DNA of 40,391 nucleotides. Origin: WJMT01 sp964445575 (GTDB lineage Bacteria; Acidobacteriota; Aminicenantia; Aminicenantales; Aminicenantaceae). Under the pieces are notes generated by a model. The model saw nothing but the letters and a program-made list of their open reading frames with translations, was not told the DNA's origin and did no database searches. The translations under genes were made by a program, and so were the position numbers. The number at the start of each line of letters is the position of its first letter. Position 1 is the first letter of the stretch. Shown one piece after another: positions 32,120 to 40,391 of this stretch. The stretch lies in contig CAYULB010000015.1 of NCBI GenBank assembly GCA_964445575.1, positions 1 to 40,391 on the forward strand, read 5' to 3'.

Positions 32120-32120
32120 T

Positions 32121-34379
32121 ATGAAAGGGAAAAAATATTTACAGATAATCGCCGTTCTTTGCATCCTAACTCTCTCCAGCGGACTTTCTTCTTCTTCCAA
32201 CACTCAAATGCTGACCAAAACTCTTTTGCTGCAAAAAGACCTGACCAGCACCAAGGTCATACTGAAATCTGAAACTTCTTTTAATGTTATAAGTTCTTTT
32301 TATTCTACTGAACCTGACCCCGCCATTGTTTTAGAATTGGACCGGCTTCCTTCTGATTTTGACCTGAACGCAGATTTCAGCAGCCAAGGTCTAATCCGAA
32401 ACATTCAAACAGCCAAGGAAGAATCAAGCCGACCCTGCATTCTCATTAACCTTACCAAAATGATGCCTTATACCATTTCTAAAACCGACAAATCAACGGT
32501 CATAGAAATAAATCATCCCCCTTCAAACCTGAGAGAATATCCTCTGAAAGAGGAAAATAAAAGCAAAATTCAAAAAAGAACGGATTCATCTGTCTATCTA
32601 AAAGACATCCAGATTTCTAAAGGCGAACAAAAGATTGACATAGAAGCTCAAGTCAGCAAAAGCGCCGTCCCCAATGTATTTGTACTGGAGAATCCCCTTC
32701 GTCTCGTAGTAGACCTTCACAACACCCTTGCTTCCAAAAAGTCTTCTAACTACTCTATTGAGAAATGCGGAGTGAACAAATTGAGAACCGGACAATTCCA
32801 GGTTTCAAATCCCTATACCATAGCCAGAATGGTTTTTGACCTAGAAAAACCTGTATTTTACATGATTAGTCAGGACCAAGATTCTCTCAATATCTCATTC
32901 TATGAAAACCAAAATTTTCATTTATCTGAACCAGAACCGTCTGAACCCCCTGCTTCAGAGGAAACAGAAACCAAACCTGTTCCTATTAATGAAGCCGTAC
33001 AGGAGGATAGTTCACAGAAAGAAAAGAACAACACCCAGAAATCCAATGGTGAGGCTACACAAAACACATCTCAATCTCAGCAGATACAATATCAGCCCCT
33101 TACCATAACGGATGAAGAAACCAAATACGCCGGACAGCTCATCAGCCCAAAGTTCAAAGACGCGGAACTCAGGGATGTGGTCATGGTCATCTCTGAAATT
33201 GCAGGCCTGAATGTTATTTTTGACCCAGGCGTAAGAGGCACAGTCACCTGTGACTTCACAGACATTCCCTGGGATCAGTTTCTTGACCTCATCCTCAAAA
33301 CCAACAAGATGGGAAAAAGTATAGAGGGAAATGTTCTCAGGATCGCCCCCATTTCCGTGCTTACAAGAGAACAGGAAGAACAGCAGAAACTGGCTGAAAG
33401 TCAGGAATTAGCAGGACCCATTTTGGTAAAAACATTCACTCTTTCTTACTCCAAAGCCGCAGAAGTCCAGGACCTTTTGAAAACCAAAATATCCTCTAGA
33501 GGAGAGATAATCGTAGACAGCAGAACCAACACCCTCATAATATCTGATGTCAGAGAAAAAATGAACTTAACTGAAAAACTCATTGATGTCTTTGATACCC
33601 CCACTCCTCAGGTATCCATCGAAGCCAGGATAGTGGAGGCCTCCTCTCGATTCATAAGGAATTTAGGTATCCAGTGGGGATGGAAAGGGATTGCAGACCC
33701 CTTCTATGGAAATCAAACCACACTTCAGTTTCCCAATAAAATTCTAATACAGGGCGCTCAGATTCCCCAAGGAATAACCACCAAAGGAATCGGCGGTCCA
33801 CTGGGTGGTTATGGAATCAATTTGCCAGCTCCAGAATTTGCCGGAGTGGCCGGATTTTCTCTGGCAAACATAACGGATACCTTTAGACTGGATCTAGCCT
33901 TAAGTGCTTTGGAAAGGTCAGGAAGCGGAAGAATCATCTCAGCTCCTAAAATAACCACTCAAAACAACCAAGAAGCTGAAATCATACAAGGCCGGCAGAT
34001 TCCTGTGCAGACTGTAGCCAATTTTACAGTCACCACCCGGTATGTGAATGCAGCCTTAGAATTAAGAGCGACACCTCAAATTACAGCTGAAGGAACGATC
34101 ATAATGTCTATCGAGATTCAAAACAATGCCGCTGACTTCTCAAATCTGGTCAACGGAATTCCTCCAATTATAAGACAAAGCGCTCAAACCACTGTGATGG
34201 TCCCGGATGGAGGAACAACTGTCATTGGGGGTATTTACAGAACTGAAGACTCCATAACCAGAGAAAGAATCCCGTTTCTGCATCAAATTCCCCTTCTGGG
34301 CAATCTCTTTAAGTCTTTTGCCCGGACAAAAGAAAACAGAGAACTGCTAATATTTTTAACTCCCAGAATTATTAGATAA
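32121..34379 (+). CDS. pilQ: Type IV pilus secretin PilQ
   Basis: Outer-membrane channel through which the pilus leaves the cell. The 752-residue protein has a signal peptide, AMIN domains for peptidoglycan binding (about 30-125 and 155-260), a Ser/Pro/Gln-rich linker (about 270-325), the N0 domain (about 340-410, KDAELRDVVMVISEIAGLNV), an N1 domain (about 430-495) and the secretin barrel (about 500-752) with VPDGGTTVIGGIY and the end RELLIFLTPRII. Order and length are normal. AGGAG lies seven bases upstream. Confidence 0.96.
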   Translation: MKGKKYLQIIAVLCILTLSSGLSSSSNTQMLTKTLLLQKDLTSTKVILKSETSFNVISSFYSTEPDPAIVLELDRLPSDFDLNADFSSQGLIRNIQTAKEESSRPCILINLTKMMPYTISKTDKSTVIEINHPPSNLREYPLKEENKSKIQKRTDSSVYLKDIQISKGEQKIDIEAQVSKSAVPNVFVLENPLRLVVDLHNTLASKKSSNYSIEKCGVNKLRTGQFQVSNPYTIARMVFDLEKPVFYMISQDQDSLNISFYENQNFHLSEPEPSEPPASEETETKPVPINEAVQEDSSQKEKNNTQKSNGEATQNTSQSQQIQYQPLTITDEETKYAGQLISPKFKDAELRDVVMVISEIAGLNVIFDPGVRGTVTCDFTDIPWDQFLDLILKTNKMGKSIEGNVLRIAPISVLTREQEEQQKLAESQELAGPILVKTFTLSYSKAAEVQDLLKTKISSRGEIIVDSRTNTLIISDVREKMNLTEKLIDVFDTPTPQVSIEARIVEASSRFIRNLGIQWGWKGIADPFYGNQTTLQFPNKILIQGAQIPQGITTKGIGGPLGGYGINLPAPEFAGVAGFSLANITDTFRLDLALSALERSGSGRIISAPKITTQNNQEAEIIQGRQIPVQTVANFTVTTRYVNAALELRATPQITAEGTIIMSIEIQNNAADFSNLVNGIPPIIRQSAQTTVMVPDGGTTVIGGIYRTEDSITRERIPFLHQIPLLGNLFKSFARTKENRELLIFLTPRIIR

Positions 34380-34393
34380 AAAGGTGCAAGACC

Positions 34394-34999
34394 ATGAAAA
34401 AAACAACCAACATAATTAAATTAACCGTTATTTTTACCGTTGTCTTACTCCTGTATTCGTGCAACCCCATTGAGAATGATACCCAGTCAGCAAGTATGCT
34501 TTACGTAGCAGAATTATTAGGTACGGATATCGAAGACAATGAAGTCAATTTTGTCCAGTCAGATGTAGCTGTTCAGAGCGGAGACAGCAGTGCCATTTCG
34601 GTTACCTCTGATTTGGTTTCAGCCACTCTAGGGGTCAAAATGATCGATCCAGAACCCTATTATGGAAGCTCTCAATACAACAATGTTATGGTCACCCGGT
34701 ATGTGGTCAGCTATACCCGCACAGACGGAAACAATGTGGAGGGAGTGGATGTCCCTTATTCTTTTGAAGGGTCCCTCTCCACAGAGATTCCTGTCGGTTC
34801 TGAGCAAAGTGTGTCTATTGTTATTGTCAGAGAAGTTGCAAAACTGGAACCGCCCTTGATCGATCTCAGAGATTCAGGAGGAGAGACTGTTCTTACGGTG
34901 ACAGCCAAAGTTGATTTCTACGGTCATGACCTTGCAAACAGGAGTGTTCAAGCGACCGGATATATAACCATTTACTTTGCCAATTATGTCAACGATTGA
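34394..34999 (+). CDS. Lipoprotein of unknown function downstream of pilQ
   Basis: A 201-residue protein with signal peptide and lipobox LLYSC, so lipidated at about C23. The mature part is rich in beta-strand-like stretches (VMVTRYVVSYTRTDG, VDVPYSFEGSLSTEIPVGS, ETVLTVTAKVDFYG) consistent with a beta-sandwich. Not recognised as a family. It sits 14 bases after pilQ with its own AAGGTG site and is followed 10 bases later by a second lipoprotein, so both are probably part of the pilus operon and may help secretin assembly or pilus stability; that role is inferred. Confidence 0.7.
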   Translation: MKKTTNIIKLTVIFTVVLLLYSCNPIENDTQSASMLYVAELLGTDIEDNEVNFVQSDVAVQSGDSSAISVTSDLVSATLGVKMIDPEPYYGSSQYNNVMVTRYVVSYTRTDGNNVEGVDVPYSFEGSLSTEIPVGSEQSVSIVIVREVAKLEPPLIDLRDSGGETVLTVTAKVDFYGHDLANRSVQATGYITIYFANYVND

Positions 35000-35009
35000 G
35001 GATAAAAAA

Positions 35010-35486
35010 ATGAATAAGAAAAAAAATACAATCAACGTCATTCTGGTGCTGTTTTTAATATTATGGGTCGGTTCCTGTACCCGGTCCCAAGTTGAAGAAC
35101 CTTCTCCCTTAGGACCCTCCACCATAGCCGTGGTGTTTAAAGTATCTGCGAATCCCAATGTGCTTATAGCAGGGCCTTCCCGGCAGTCTTCCTGGATTAC
35201 GGCCAGCTTAAAAAAGTACGACGGAACCCCTTTTCCAGGCAGAACTGTTGTTTTTGAAATCAGGGACGCGGCAGGTCAAAAGAGTTATGAGGGATTCTTT
35301 GCTGGAGACAAACACACCTCCACCCAAGTCACAAATTCAGAAGGCATTGCTCAAGCAAAATACTACGGACCTAATGCCAGAGAAATTTCCACAGAAATGG
35401 AGATATACATCTATGCTTATGTCCCGTGGGAAGGACAGGAGTTTTTAGTAGACAGCACCCCGATCTTAATAATCCTTTCTGATTAG
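35010..35486 (+). CDS. Lipoprotein with Ig/invasin-like domain downstream of pilQ
   Basis: I start at ATG 35010 because GAGGAT lies six bases before it and the signal peptide with lipobox LWVGSC begins there; 158 residues. The mature part matches the bacterial Ig-like (invasin/Big_1) pattern: ITASLKKYDGTPFPGRTVVF, then VTNSEGIAQAKYYGP and a closing strand YIYAYVPWEGQ. Such domains often occur in surface lipoproteins. It is the last gene of the pil cluster and ends 27 bases before the convergent priA gene. Confidence 0.7.
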   Translation: MNKKKNTINVILVLFLILWVGSCTRSQVEEPSPLGPSTIAVVFKVSANPNVLIAGPSRQSSWITASLKKYDGTPFPGRTVVFEIRDAAGQKSYEGFFAGDKHTSTQVTNSEGIAQAKYYGPNAREISTEMEIYIYAYVPWEGQEFLVDSTPILIILSD

Positions 35487-35512
35487 AGACAAAATTTTCT
35501 TCAATCCTACAC

Positions 35513-37666
35513 TCATTCATAAATGAAAACTGATTTTCTTGCTCTTATCTCCTTAAAAATCCTTTCCAACACCCTATCCAAAGGGTCTTTTTTCTCTGCT
35601 TTGATGATCACCTGGACCCTGTTTCTTCCTCTTAACTTTTTATAATGAGGGAATGAAGGTCCCAGGACTTCTATGGGTTCTTTGCCTCTCTTTACAATAT
35701 CCAAAAGTTTTCTGGATTTTTTTGCAATAGGCCTTAAATCTCTTCCATAAAAAAACAGCTCAGCAAGAAAAGCAAAGGGAGGGTATCCCAACAGTCTCCG
35801 GTTCCTCAGTTCATGTTCATAGAAGGCAAATGGATCCTCATTCACAGCATCGATGATGGAATAGCTTTGAGGAAGATACGTCTGCACAAGAAATTCAGAC
35901 TTCTGGTGGTCTTTGACAAAGTTCATTGCCTTTCTTATATATCTGAATGTGATGTAGCTTCCCCTGAAATCAGCAATCCTTAACAAGCTTTCAGGGTAAA
36001 AAATCCCCACAAAACCAGATAGGGGCAGACCAGGCTGATGGGTCAGCATTTGGGTTCCCAACAATATATCAATCCTGCCTTCTTTATAGTCTTCCACTAT
36101 TCTCTCTTCTTCCTGTCTTCTTTTTACTGCAAACCTGTGGAAACTCTTAATGGTACTTTTTGGAAAGCTCTTTTTTAGCTCTTCTTCCAAAACCTCTATG
36201 CCGTACCCGCCTCCTGGGACCAGCCTGGAACCGCATTCAGGGCATTTGAAAAACGAGCCTGCTGAATAATGGCAGTATCGACACGCCAGCATGTTTTCCT
36301 TCTTATAATAGGTCAGCAAAACTTCACAATTCTTGCATTTTGGAGTGAAGTCACACTTTGAACAAAACAATGACGACGCATATCCATGTCTGTTAAAAAA
36401 CAACAAAACTGGCTCTCTTTTCTCAACTCTCTGCTCGATTCCTTTTTTCATTGCCTGGGAGAGAATTCCTGGTTGCTCTCGGGTGTCAATTATCTCCTTC
36501 TTGAACGTGGTTTTCTGGTTGTGGTTTAAACAAAACAAATTTTCATTTCTTCTTGCTTGGTAAAGCAACTCCACAGAAGGAGTTTCTGAACCATAAACAA
36601 GCACAGCTTTTTCTTCCTCTGCTCTCAGTCTGGCCCCTACCCGGGCGTCATAAACCGGGCTTTCTCTCTGATAATACGAATCATCATGCTCTTGGTCTAA
36701 AATAATCAATCCGATCTTCTCAACAGGAGACAGAAGAACAGACCTGGGGCCAACCACAACATCTGCTTCTCCGCTTTTGATTCTTTTCCATGTTAGTTCT
36801 CTCTGCTTTTCACTCAAGCGGCTGTGCAGAAAAGCTGTTTTTTCTCCCAATTTTCTTTCAAAATCTTTCAAAATCCTCTCTGTGAATTCTATTTCCGGGA
36901 CCAAAAAAAGAACCTTAAAACCAGCAGCCCTGGCTTCCTTAATCAAATATAAGTAGACAGCGTTTTTCTTCTTTTCAGGAGCCAAAAGTAAAAATGATGA
37001 AAATTTGTTTATTCCGATGCTGTTTCTTATTTTTTCAGCAGTCCTCCTTGACTCATTATCAAGTGAATAATCCATTTCAAGCTGGGAAGGCTGAGGCCGA
37101 CTAAGGGGCACTTGTCTTTTGGGAGGTCTTCTTAATTCTCTCCTTTTTTTGACCAATCCCTTTTGTTCCAAGCTTGAAATCAGGGGAGAAAACCTGTCTG
37201 AACTCAATTTTCTGCGGAGATAAGACTCTGTATAAGGTCTTTGAGTTAAAAAACAAAGGACTTCTCTCTCTGCCCCCCGGCAGCTGTCCTGGTTTAAATA
37301 TTCTTTTCCCTTTTCACTGATATAAATTTTAGTGCGGGTCTTTATGGTATAAGAAGGAGGAAGAGAGATGCGCAAAATTTCTCCCCAAGAGGAAAAATAA
37401 TAGTCACCCAATTTTTTAGTAAATCTAAGGAAAGATGAATTGAAAACAGGTTCTCTGTCCAGCAGCTCCTTTATTTCTTTAAGCTCAATGTTTTTGAAAG
37501 GAATTTCTTTTGATAACTCAATCACATAACCTGTTAATAAATTTTTTCTGAACGGAACCAGAACCCGGCTCCCCTTTTTTATCTTTTTCTGGTATCTCTC
37601 AGGAACACGGTATGAAAAGCTTTTTCTAAGAGGAACAGGAAGAACCACTTGGGCAAAGAGGTTCAT
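35513..37666 (-). CDS. priA: PriA-like primosomal protein lacking helicase motifs
   Basis: Replication-restart initiator. The start is ATG 37666, which overlaps the UDG stop (ATGA) and opens with the usual NLFAQVVLPVPLRKSFSY 3'-DNA-binding domain; 717 residues, normal length. The eight zinc cysteines are intact between C435 and C478. The helicase core is not: the Walker A position (relatives GVTGSGKT) reads APEKKKN at 229-235, motif II is DQEHD instead of DEEHD, and motif VI (QVAGRAGR in relatives) reads YIRKAMNFV after DFRGSYITFR. DNA binding and restart loading may remain, but ATP-driven unwinding is probably lost. Last gene of gmk-coaBC-udg-priA. Confidence 0.88.
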   Translation of the reverse strand: MNLFAQVVLPVPLRKSFSYRVPERYQKKIKKGSRVLVPFRKNLLTGYVIELSKEIPFKNIELKEIKELLDREPVFNSSFLRFTKKLGDYYFSSWGEILRISLPPSYTIKTRTKIYISEKGKEYLNQDSCRGAEREVLCFLTQRPYTESYLRRKLSSDRFSPLISSLEQKGLVKKRRELRRPPKRQVPLSRPQPSQLEMDYSLDNESRRTAEKIRNSIGINKFSSFLLLAPEKKKNAVYLYLIKEARAAGFKVLFLVPEIEFTERILKDFERKLGEKTAFLHSRLSEKQRELTWKRIKSGEADVVVGPRSVLLSPVEKIGLIILDQEHDDSYYQRESPVYDARVGARLRAEEEKAVLVYGSETPSVELLYQARRNENLFCLNHNQKTTFKKEIIDTREQPGILSQAMKKGIEQRVEKREPVLLFFNRHGYASSLFCSKCDFTPKCKNCEVLLTYYKKENMLACRYCHYSAGSFFKCPECGSRLVPGGGYGIEVLEEELKKSFPKSTIKSFHRFAVKRRQEEERIVEDYKEGRIDILLGTQMLTHQPGLPLSGFVGIFYPESLLRIADFRGSYITFRYIRKAMNFVKDHQKSEFLVQTYLPQSYSIIDAVNEDPFAFYEHELRNRRLLGYPPFAFLAELFFYGRDLRPIAKKSRKLLDIVKRGKEPIEVLGPSFPHYKKLRGRNRVQVIIKAEKKDPLDRVLERIFKEIRARKSVFIYE

Positions 37667-38343
37667 TTTTTGCCTAAGACGGCCATGACTTTCTGCATGT
37701 CTTCCCACACCATTTTTTTCAGCTCTTTGTTCCCCTCGTTTCTAACCAGATAAGAAGGATGGAAAGTCGGCATAATCTTGATATCTTGATAATGGGAAAG
37801 CTTTCCTCTCAGCGATGTGATCCCTCTAGTCTCATTTAGAAAAAATTGAGTGGGAACATTTCCGAGAGTTACGATCACCTTTGGAGAAATCAATTCGATC
37901 TGCTTTAATAAATATTTCTGACACTTCTCGATTTCACTGATGCGGGGATTGCGGTTTTCAGGAGGCCTGCACTTCACCACATTGGTGATATACACATCTT
38001 CCCGTTCAAACTTCATCGCTTTTATAATCCGGGTCAGCAAACCTCCTGCTTTTCCCACAAACGGCTTTCCTTGAATATCTTCATCTCTGCCCGGCCCTTC
38101 ACCGACAAACATAAGCTCAGCATTGATGTTTCCTTCTCCCGGCACAGCATTTTCTCTGGTTTTTGACAGAGGGCACTCCCTGCAGTTCTTTATTTCTCTT
38201 TCCAAAAAAGATAAAGTTTTTTCTATGGAATTTTTTCCTGAATCCCCCCTGGACTTGGCGGTGATAAAACAGATGTCTAATTCTTGGAAATAATCCAAAT
38301 TATTCTCTACTTCCTTACAGAGCTGATTGATTTTTTCTTCCAA
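37663..38343 (-). CDS. Family 4 (Fe-S) uracil-DNA glycosylase
   Basis: Removes uracil from DNA. The 226-residue protein carries four iron-sulfur cysteines (C54, C57, C125, C141), motif A GEGPGRDED (80-89) and motif B HPSYL (195-199), all typical of UDG family 4 (UdgA). An N-terminal helical extension of about 45 residues precedes the core. The frame starts with TTG at 38343, with GAGG six bases upstream, inside the end of coaBC (29-base overlap), so translation is probably coupled. Confidence 0.93.
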   Translation of the reverse strand: MEEKINQLCKEVENNLDYFQELDICFITAKSRGDSGKNSIEKTLSFLEREIKNCRECPLSKTRENAVPGEGNINAELMFVGEGPGRDEDIQGKPFVGKAGGLLTRIIKAMKFEREDVYITNVVKCRPPENRNPRISEIEKCQKYLLKQIELISPKVIVTLGNVPTQFFLNETRGITSLRGKLSHYQDIKIMPTFHPSYLVRNEGNKELKKMVWEDMQKVMAVLGKK

Positions 38344-39526
38344 TGATGTCCTCTATCTCATCCATTATTTTTTGACTGATTTCCAATTTGCTCTTTTTCC
38401 CTGAGGGAATCGTTTTCCCGTCCCGGTGAATGATGAACACCTGGTTGAATTCAGATTCAAAGCCTATTCCCTCCTCCGAAATATCATTGGCTACGACCAT
38501 ATCGAGATTTTTCTGGTTGAGTTTGCGCTGGGCATTTTCTTTAATGTCTCCCCACTCTGCAGCAAAACCTACCAGAATCTTTCCTTCCTTGTTCTGACCC
38601 AGTTTTTCTAATATATCTTCTGTTCTGCTGAGCTTAACATTCAGGGGCATAGAATCCTTTTTTATCTTTTCAGATAGCTGATTGGAAAATTTAAAATCAC
38701 AGACAGCTGCCGCCATAATGATAATGTTCGACTTCTCAAAATGATTCATGACCTGCTCCTCCAGCTGCTCAGCTGTCTCGACCAGTATGTACTCAACTCC
38801 AGGTGGAGGGAAAAGAGTGCTGGGGCCGGAGATAAAAACAACCTCTGCTCCTCTCCGCTGTGCCTCGCCAGCAATTTCACTGCCCATTCTGCCTGAGGAT
38901 TTGTTGGTTAAAAAACGGACTGAGTCAAGGTATTCCCGAGTCGGACCTCCGGTTACCAAAACGGTCAAATCCTTTAAACTCTGACTTTTCTTTACGAGAA
39001 GCTCTCCTTCTTCCACTATCTTTTTGACAGAAGCCAGCCTTCCATAACCTTCTTTCCCACAGGCAAGGTATCCTTTCTCTGGTTCTATCAATCTGACTCC
39101 GGCAGCTTTCAGCTTCTGGATGTTTTGCTGTGTCTTTCGATTTAGAAACATCCTTTCATTCATAGCCGGAGCTACAAGAACAGGGCATGACACAGCTGTA
39201 TAAAAAGTAGTGAGAAAATCATCTGAAATACCCGATGCCATTTTGCCGATTACATTCGCGGTTGCCGGTGCAACCACAAACAGTGCCGCCTCCTTAGCCA
39301 GCTCTATATGTTCAATATTTTCGCCAACTCCTTCTTCAAAAAGGTCTACCCAGACATTCTTTCTAGTCAAAGCCTTAAAGAGAACAGGTGAAATAAACTT
39401 TGCAGCATTCTTGGTCATTATGACCTGGATTTCATAACCTTTTTCCTGGAACAAACGGATGATTTCACATGACTTATAAATACTGATGGACGAGCTTACC
39501 CCCAGCACTATCTTATTCATTTTCAT
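38315..39526 (-). CDS. coaBC: Bifunctional phosphopantothenoylcysteine decarboxylase/phosphopantothenate-cysteine ligase
   Basis: Two consecutive steps of coenzyme A synthesis. The N-terminal CoaC flavoprotein half (about 1-180) has the VLGVSSSISIYK start, the PAMNERMF motif and the LACGKEGYGR loop with the catalytic cysteine. The C-terminal CoaB half (about 185-400) has VTGGPTREYLDSVRFLTNKS and the KIKKDS lysine motif. 403 residues from ATG 39526, which has AGAGGG six bases upstream. It follows gmk with one base between them; many bacteria place rpoZ at that point, but no rpoZ is present here. Confidence 0.96.
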   Translation of the reverse strand: MKMNKIVLGVSSSISIYKSCEIIRLFQEKGYEIQVIMTKNAAKFISPVLFKALTRKNVWVDLFEEGVGENIEHIELAKEAALFVVAPATANVIGKMASGISDDFLTTFYTAVSCPVLVAPAMNERMFLNRKTQQNIQKLKAAGVRLIEPEKGYLACGKEGYGRLASVKKIVEEGELLVKKSQSLKDLTVLVTGGPTREYLDSVRFLTNKSSGRMGSEIAGEAQRRGAEVVFISGPSTLFPPPGVEYILVETAEQLEEQVMNHFEKSNIIIMAAAVCDFKFSNQLSEKIKKDSMPLNVKLSRTEDILEKLGQNKEGKILVGFAAEWGDIKENAQRKLNQKNLDMVVANDISEEGIGFESEFNQVFIIHRDGKTIPSGKKSKLEISQKIMDEIEDIIGRKNQSAL

Positions 39527-39527
39527 T

Positions 39528-40139
39528 TTAATCCCTCTTGACTTTATTGAAGGTTCTGACAATGGGACCAATCTCTTTTTGTCTTGTTTCTATCCGACAT
39601 CTCACGCTCAATACAATGGACACCAGCTCTTGTACAGCTTTTTCCACTTGATCATTGATGACTATATAATCAAAATCATGATAAGAGCGAATTTCTTTTT
39701 TAGCTGTTTCTAACCTCTGATGAATGGATTTCAAAGACTCTTCCCCCCTTTTTTCCAGCCTTTTTTTCAATTGTAAGTAGCTGGGAGGAAGCACAAATAT
39801 AAAAACAGCTTTTCTAAATTTGTCCTTAAGCTGTCGAGCTCCTTGAACATCAATATCAAGAATCAGATCCTCCTTTAAGGAAGTCCTCTCGATTTCTCTG
39901 CGGGATGTTCCGTACATGTTTCCATGTACCATAGCCCATTCCGCCAATTTGTCATCATTTATCATTTTTCTGAACTCTTGCTTTGATACAAAATAGTAAT
40001 CCTGTCCCTCCTTTTCCGAGGGCCTTTTTTTTCTGGTGGTATGAGACACTGCAAACTGAAGGTCCTTGATTTCCTTTCTGGCTCTTTGAACCAAAGTAGA
40101 TTTTCCGCATCCAGAAGGACCTGAGATTATGAATAACAT
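39528..40139 (-). CDS. gmk: Guanylate kinase
   Basis: Phosphorylates GMP to GDP. The protein of 203 residues has the P-loop GPSGCGKS (7-14), the GMP-binding region SHTTRKKRPSEKEGQDYYF and the FVLPPSYLQLKKRLEKRGEE lid segment. The ATG opens directly with MLFIISG, typical for the family. It is the first gene of the operon; the 252 bases upstream hold only repeat material and presumably its promoter. Confidence 0.96.
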   Translation of the reverse strand: MLFIISGPSGCGKSTLVQRARKEIKDLQFAVSHTTRKKRPSEKEGQDYYFVSKQEFRKMINDDKLAEWAMVHGNMYGTSRREIERTSLKEDLILDIDVQGARQLKDKFRKAVFIFVLPPSYLQLKKRLEKRGEESLKSIHQRLETAKKEIRSYHDFDYIVINDQVEKAVQELVSIVLSVRCRIETRQKEIGPIVRTFNKVKRD

Positions 40140-40391
40140 AGCAGTTTTTCCTTATTGGTTAATGTTATCAAAATTTTTAACTCATTTCACTAATTTATAT
40201 CACATGGACTATCCATAAAAAAATGGCGATGAAATTCAGATATGGCTTGTGCTCCCTTCAGATTTTTAACGCCATTCTTCTTCATTTTTCTCGGCTCCTG
40301 CGTAACTCCCCCCGTTCGTGGGTCAAACATACTCGTTCGTCCAGCTTCGCTGGATTCCCTCGAAAAACTCATCAGAAGGCTAAATCTTCAA
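40140..40391. other. Non-coding region upstream of gmk with repeat material
   Basis: Contains the family-1 copy 40204-40245 and, beyond it, a more GC-rich stretch with the hairpin TCCAGC-TTC-GCTGGA at 40340-40354. The stretch could be the start of another element that continues past the window edge. A minus-strand open frame here (40190-40372) has no ribosome site and lies on repeats. Confidence 0.6.
40204..40245 (+). repeat. Dispersed repeat family 1, short form
   Basis: ATGGACTATCCATAAAAAAA followed by TGGCGATGAAATTCAG. It agrees with the 25970 copy at nearly every core base, but the terminal inverted repeats are degenerate. Confidence 0.8.

Noticed and set aside
40190..40372. Minus-strand open frame of 60 codons upstream of gmk
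   Set aside because: It lies across family-1 repeat and hairpin sequence, with no ribosome site and no recognisable protein features.

Overview
The window looks like a chromosomal segment of a diderm bacterium with moderate-to-low GC. Gene content (ECF-type CbiMQO uptake system, M14 peptidases, an HTH-membrane-propeller protein, an AMIN-secretin PilQ, many lipoproteins and PAS sensors) suggests a member of the Acidobacteriota/Aminicenantes neighbourhood. That assignment is an inference from style of content; no rRNA or tRNA gene is present to test it. Coding density is high and most genes from 1 to 20.9 kb lie on the minus strand.

Layout. 1-1532: 5' part of a PocR/PAS sensor protein that runs off the left edge. 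1840-4583: cobalt/nickel ECF transporter operon cbiM-cbiL/N-like-cbiQ-cbiO. 4960-5421: two small membrane proteins. 5616-6950: exported protein with a probable beta-barrel. 7222-10385: a five-gene envelope-stress type operon (lipoprotein, ECF sigma factor, zinc-finger anti-sigma factor, two exported proteins) with a recognisable ECF-type promoter in front and an intrinsic terminator behind; three of its products end in the same C-terminal domain. 10574-14359: an active-looking M14 carboxypeptidase and a paralogue that has lost catalytic residues. 14754-16082: membrane-anchored HTH sensor. 16241-18517: copper ATPase. 18745-20914: NatA/NatB-type ABC exporter. 21150-22871: SppA. 22972-25902: UvrD-family helicase with a C-terminal RecB/Cas4-type nuclease. 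26019-28529: FtsB/DivIC, phosphohexomutase and an exported isoaspartyl methyltransferase. 28883-35486: coaD followed by pilMNOPQ and two lipoproteins. 35513-40139: operon gmk-coaBC-udg-priA, in which PriA has lost its helicase motifs.

Intergenic spaces carry two families of short dispersed repeats. Family 1 (core around a CATAAAAAAATGGCGATG motif or a TAACCTGG..TATTCATGAGCCGAG motif) occurs at six places. Family 2 (AAAAACAGTACCGT..ATACCTGTTCACC) occurs at two. Two inverted copies of family 1 bracket a candidate promoter of the M14 operon.

The best candidates for something new are the sigma/anti-sigma operon whose exported members share an IWIE-ending domain, the active/inactive M14 pair, the helicase-dead PriA, and the repeat families.
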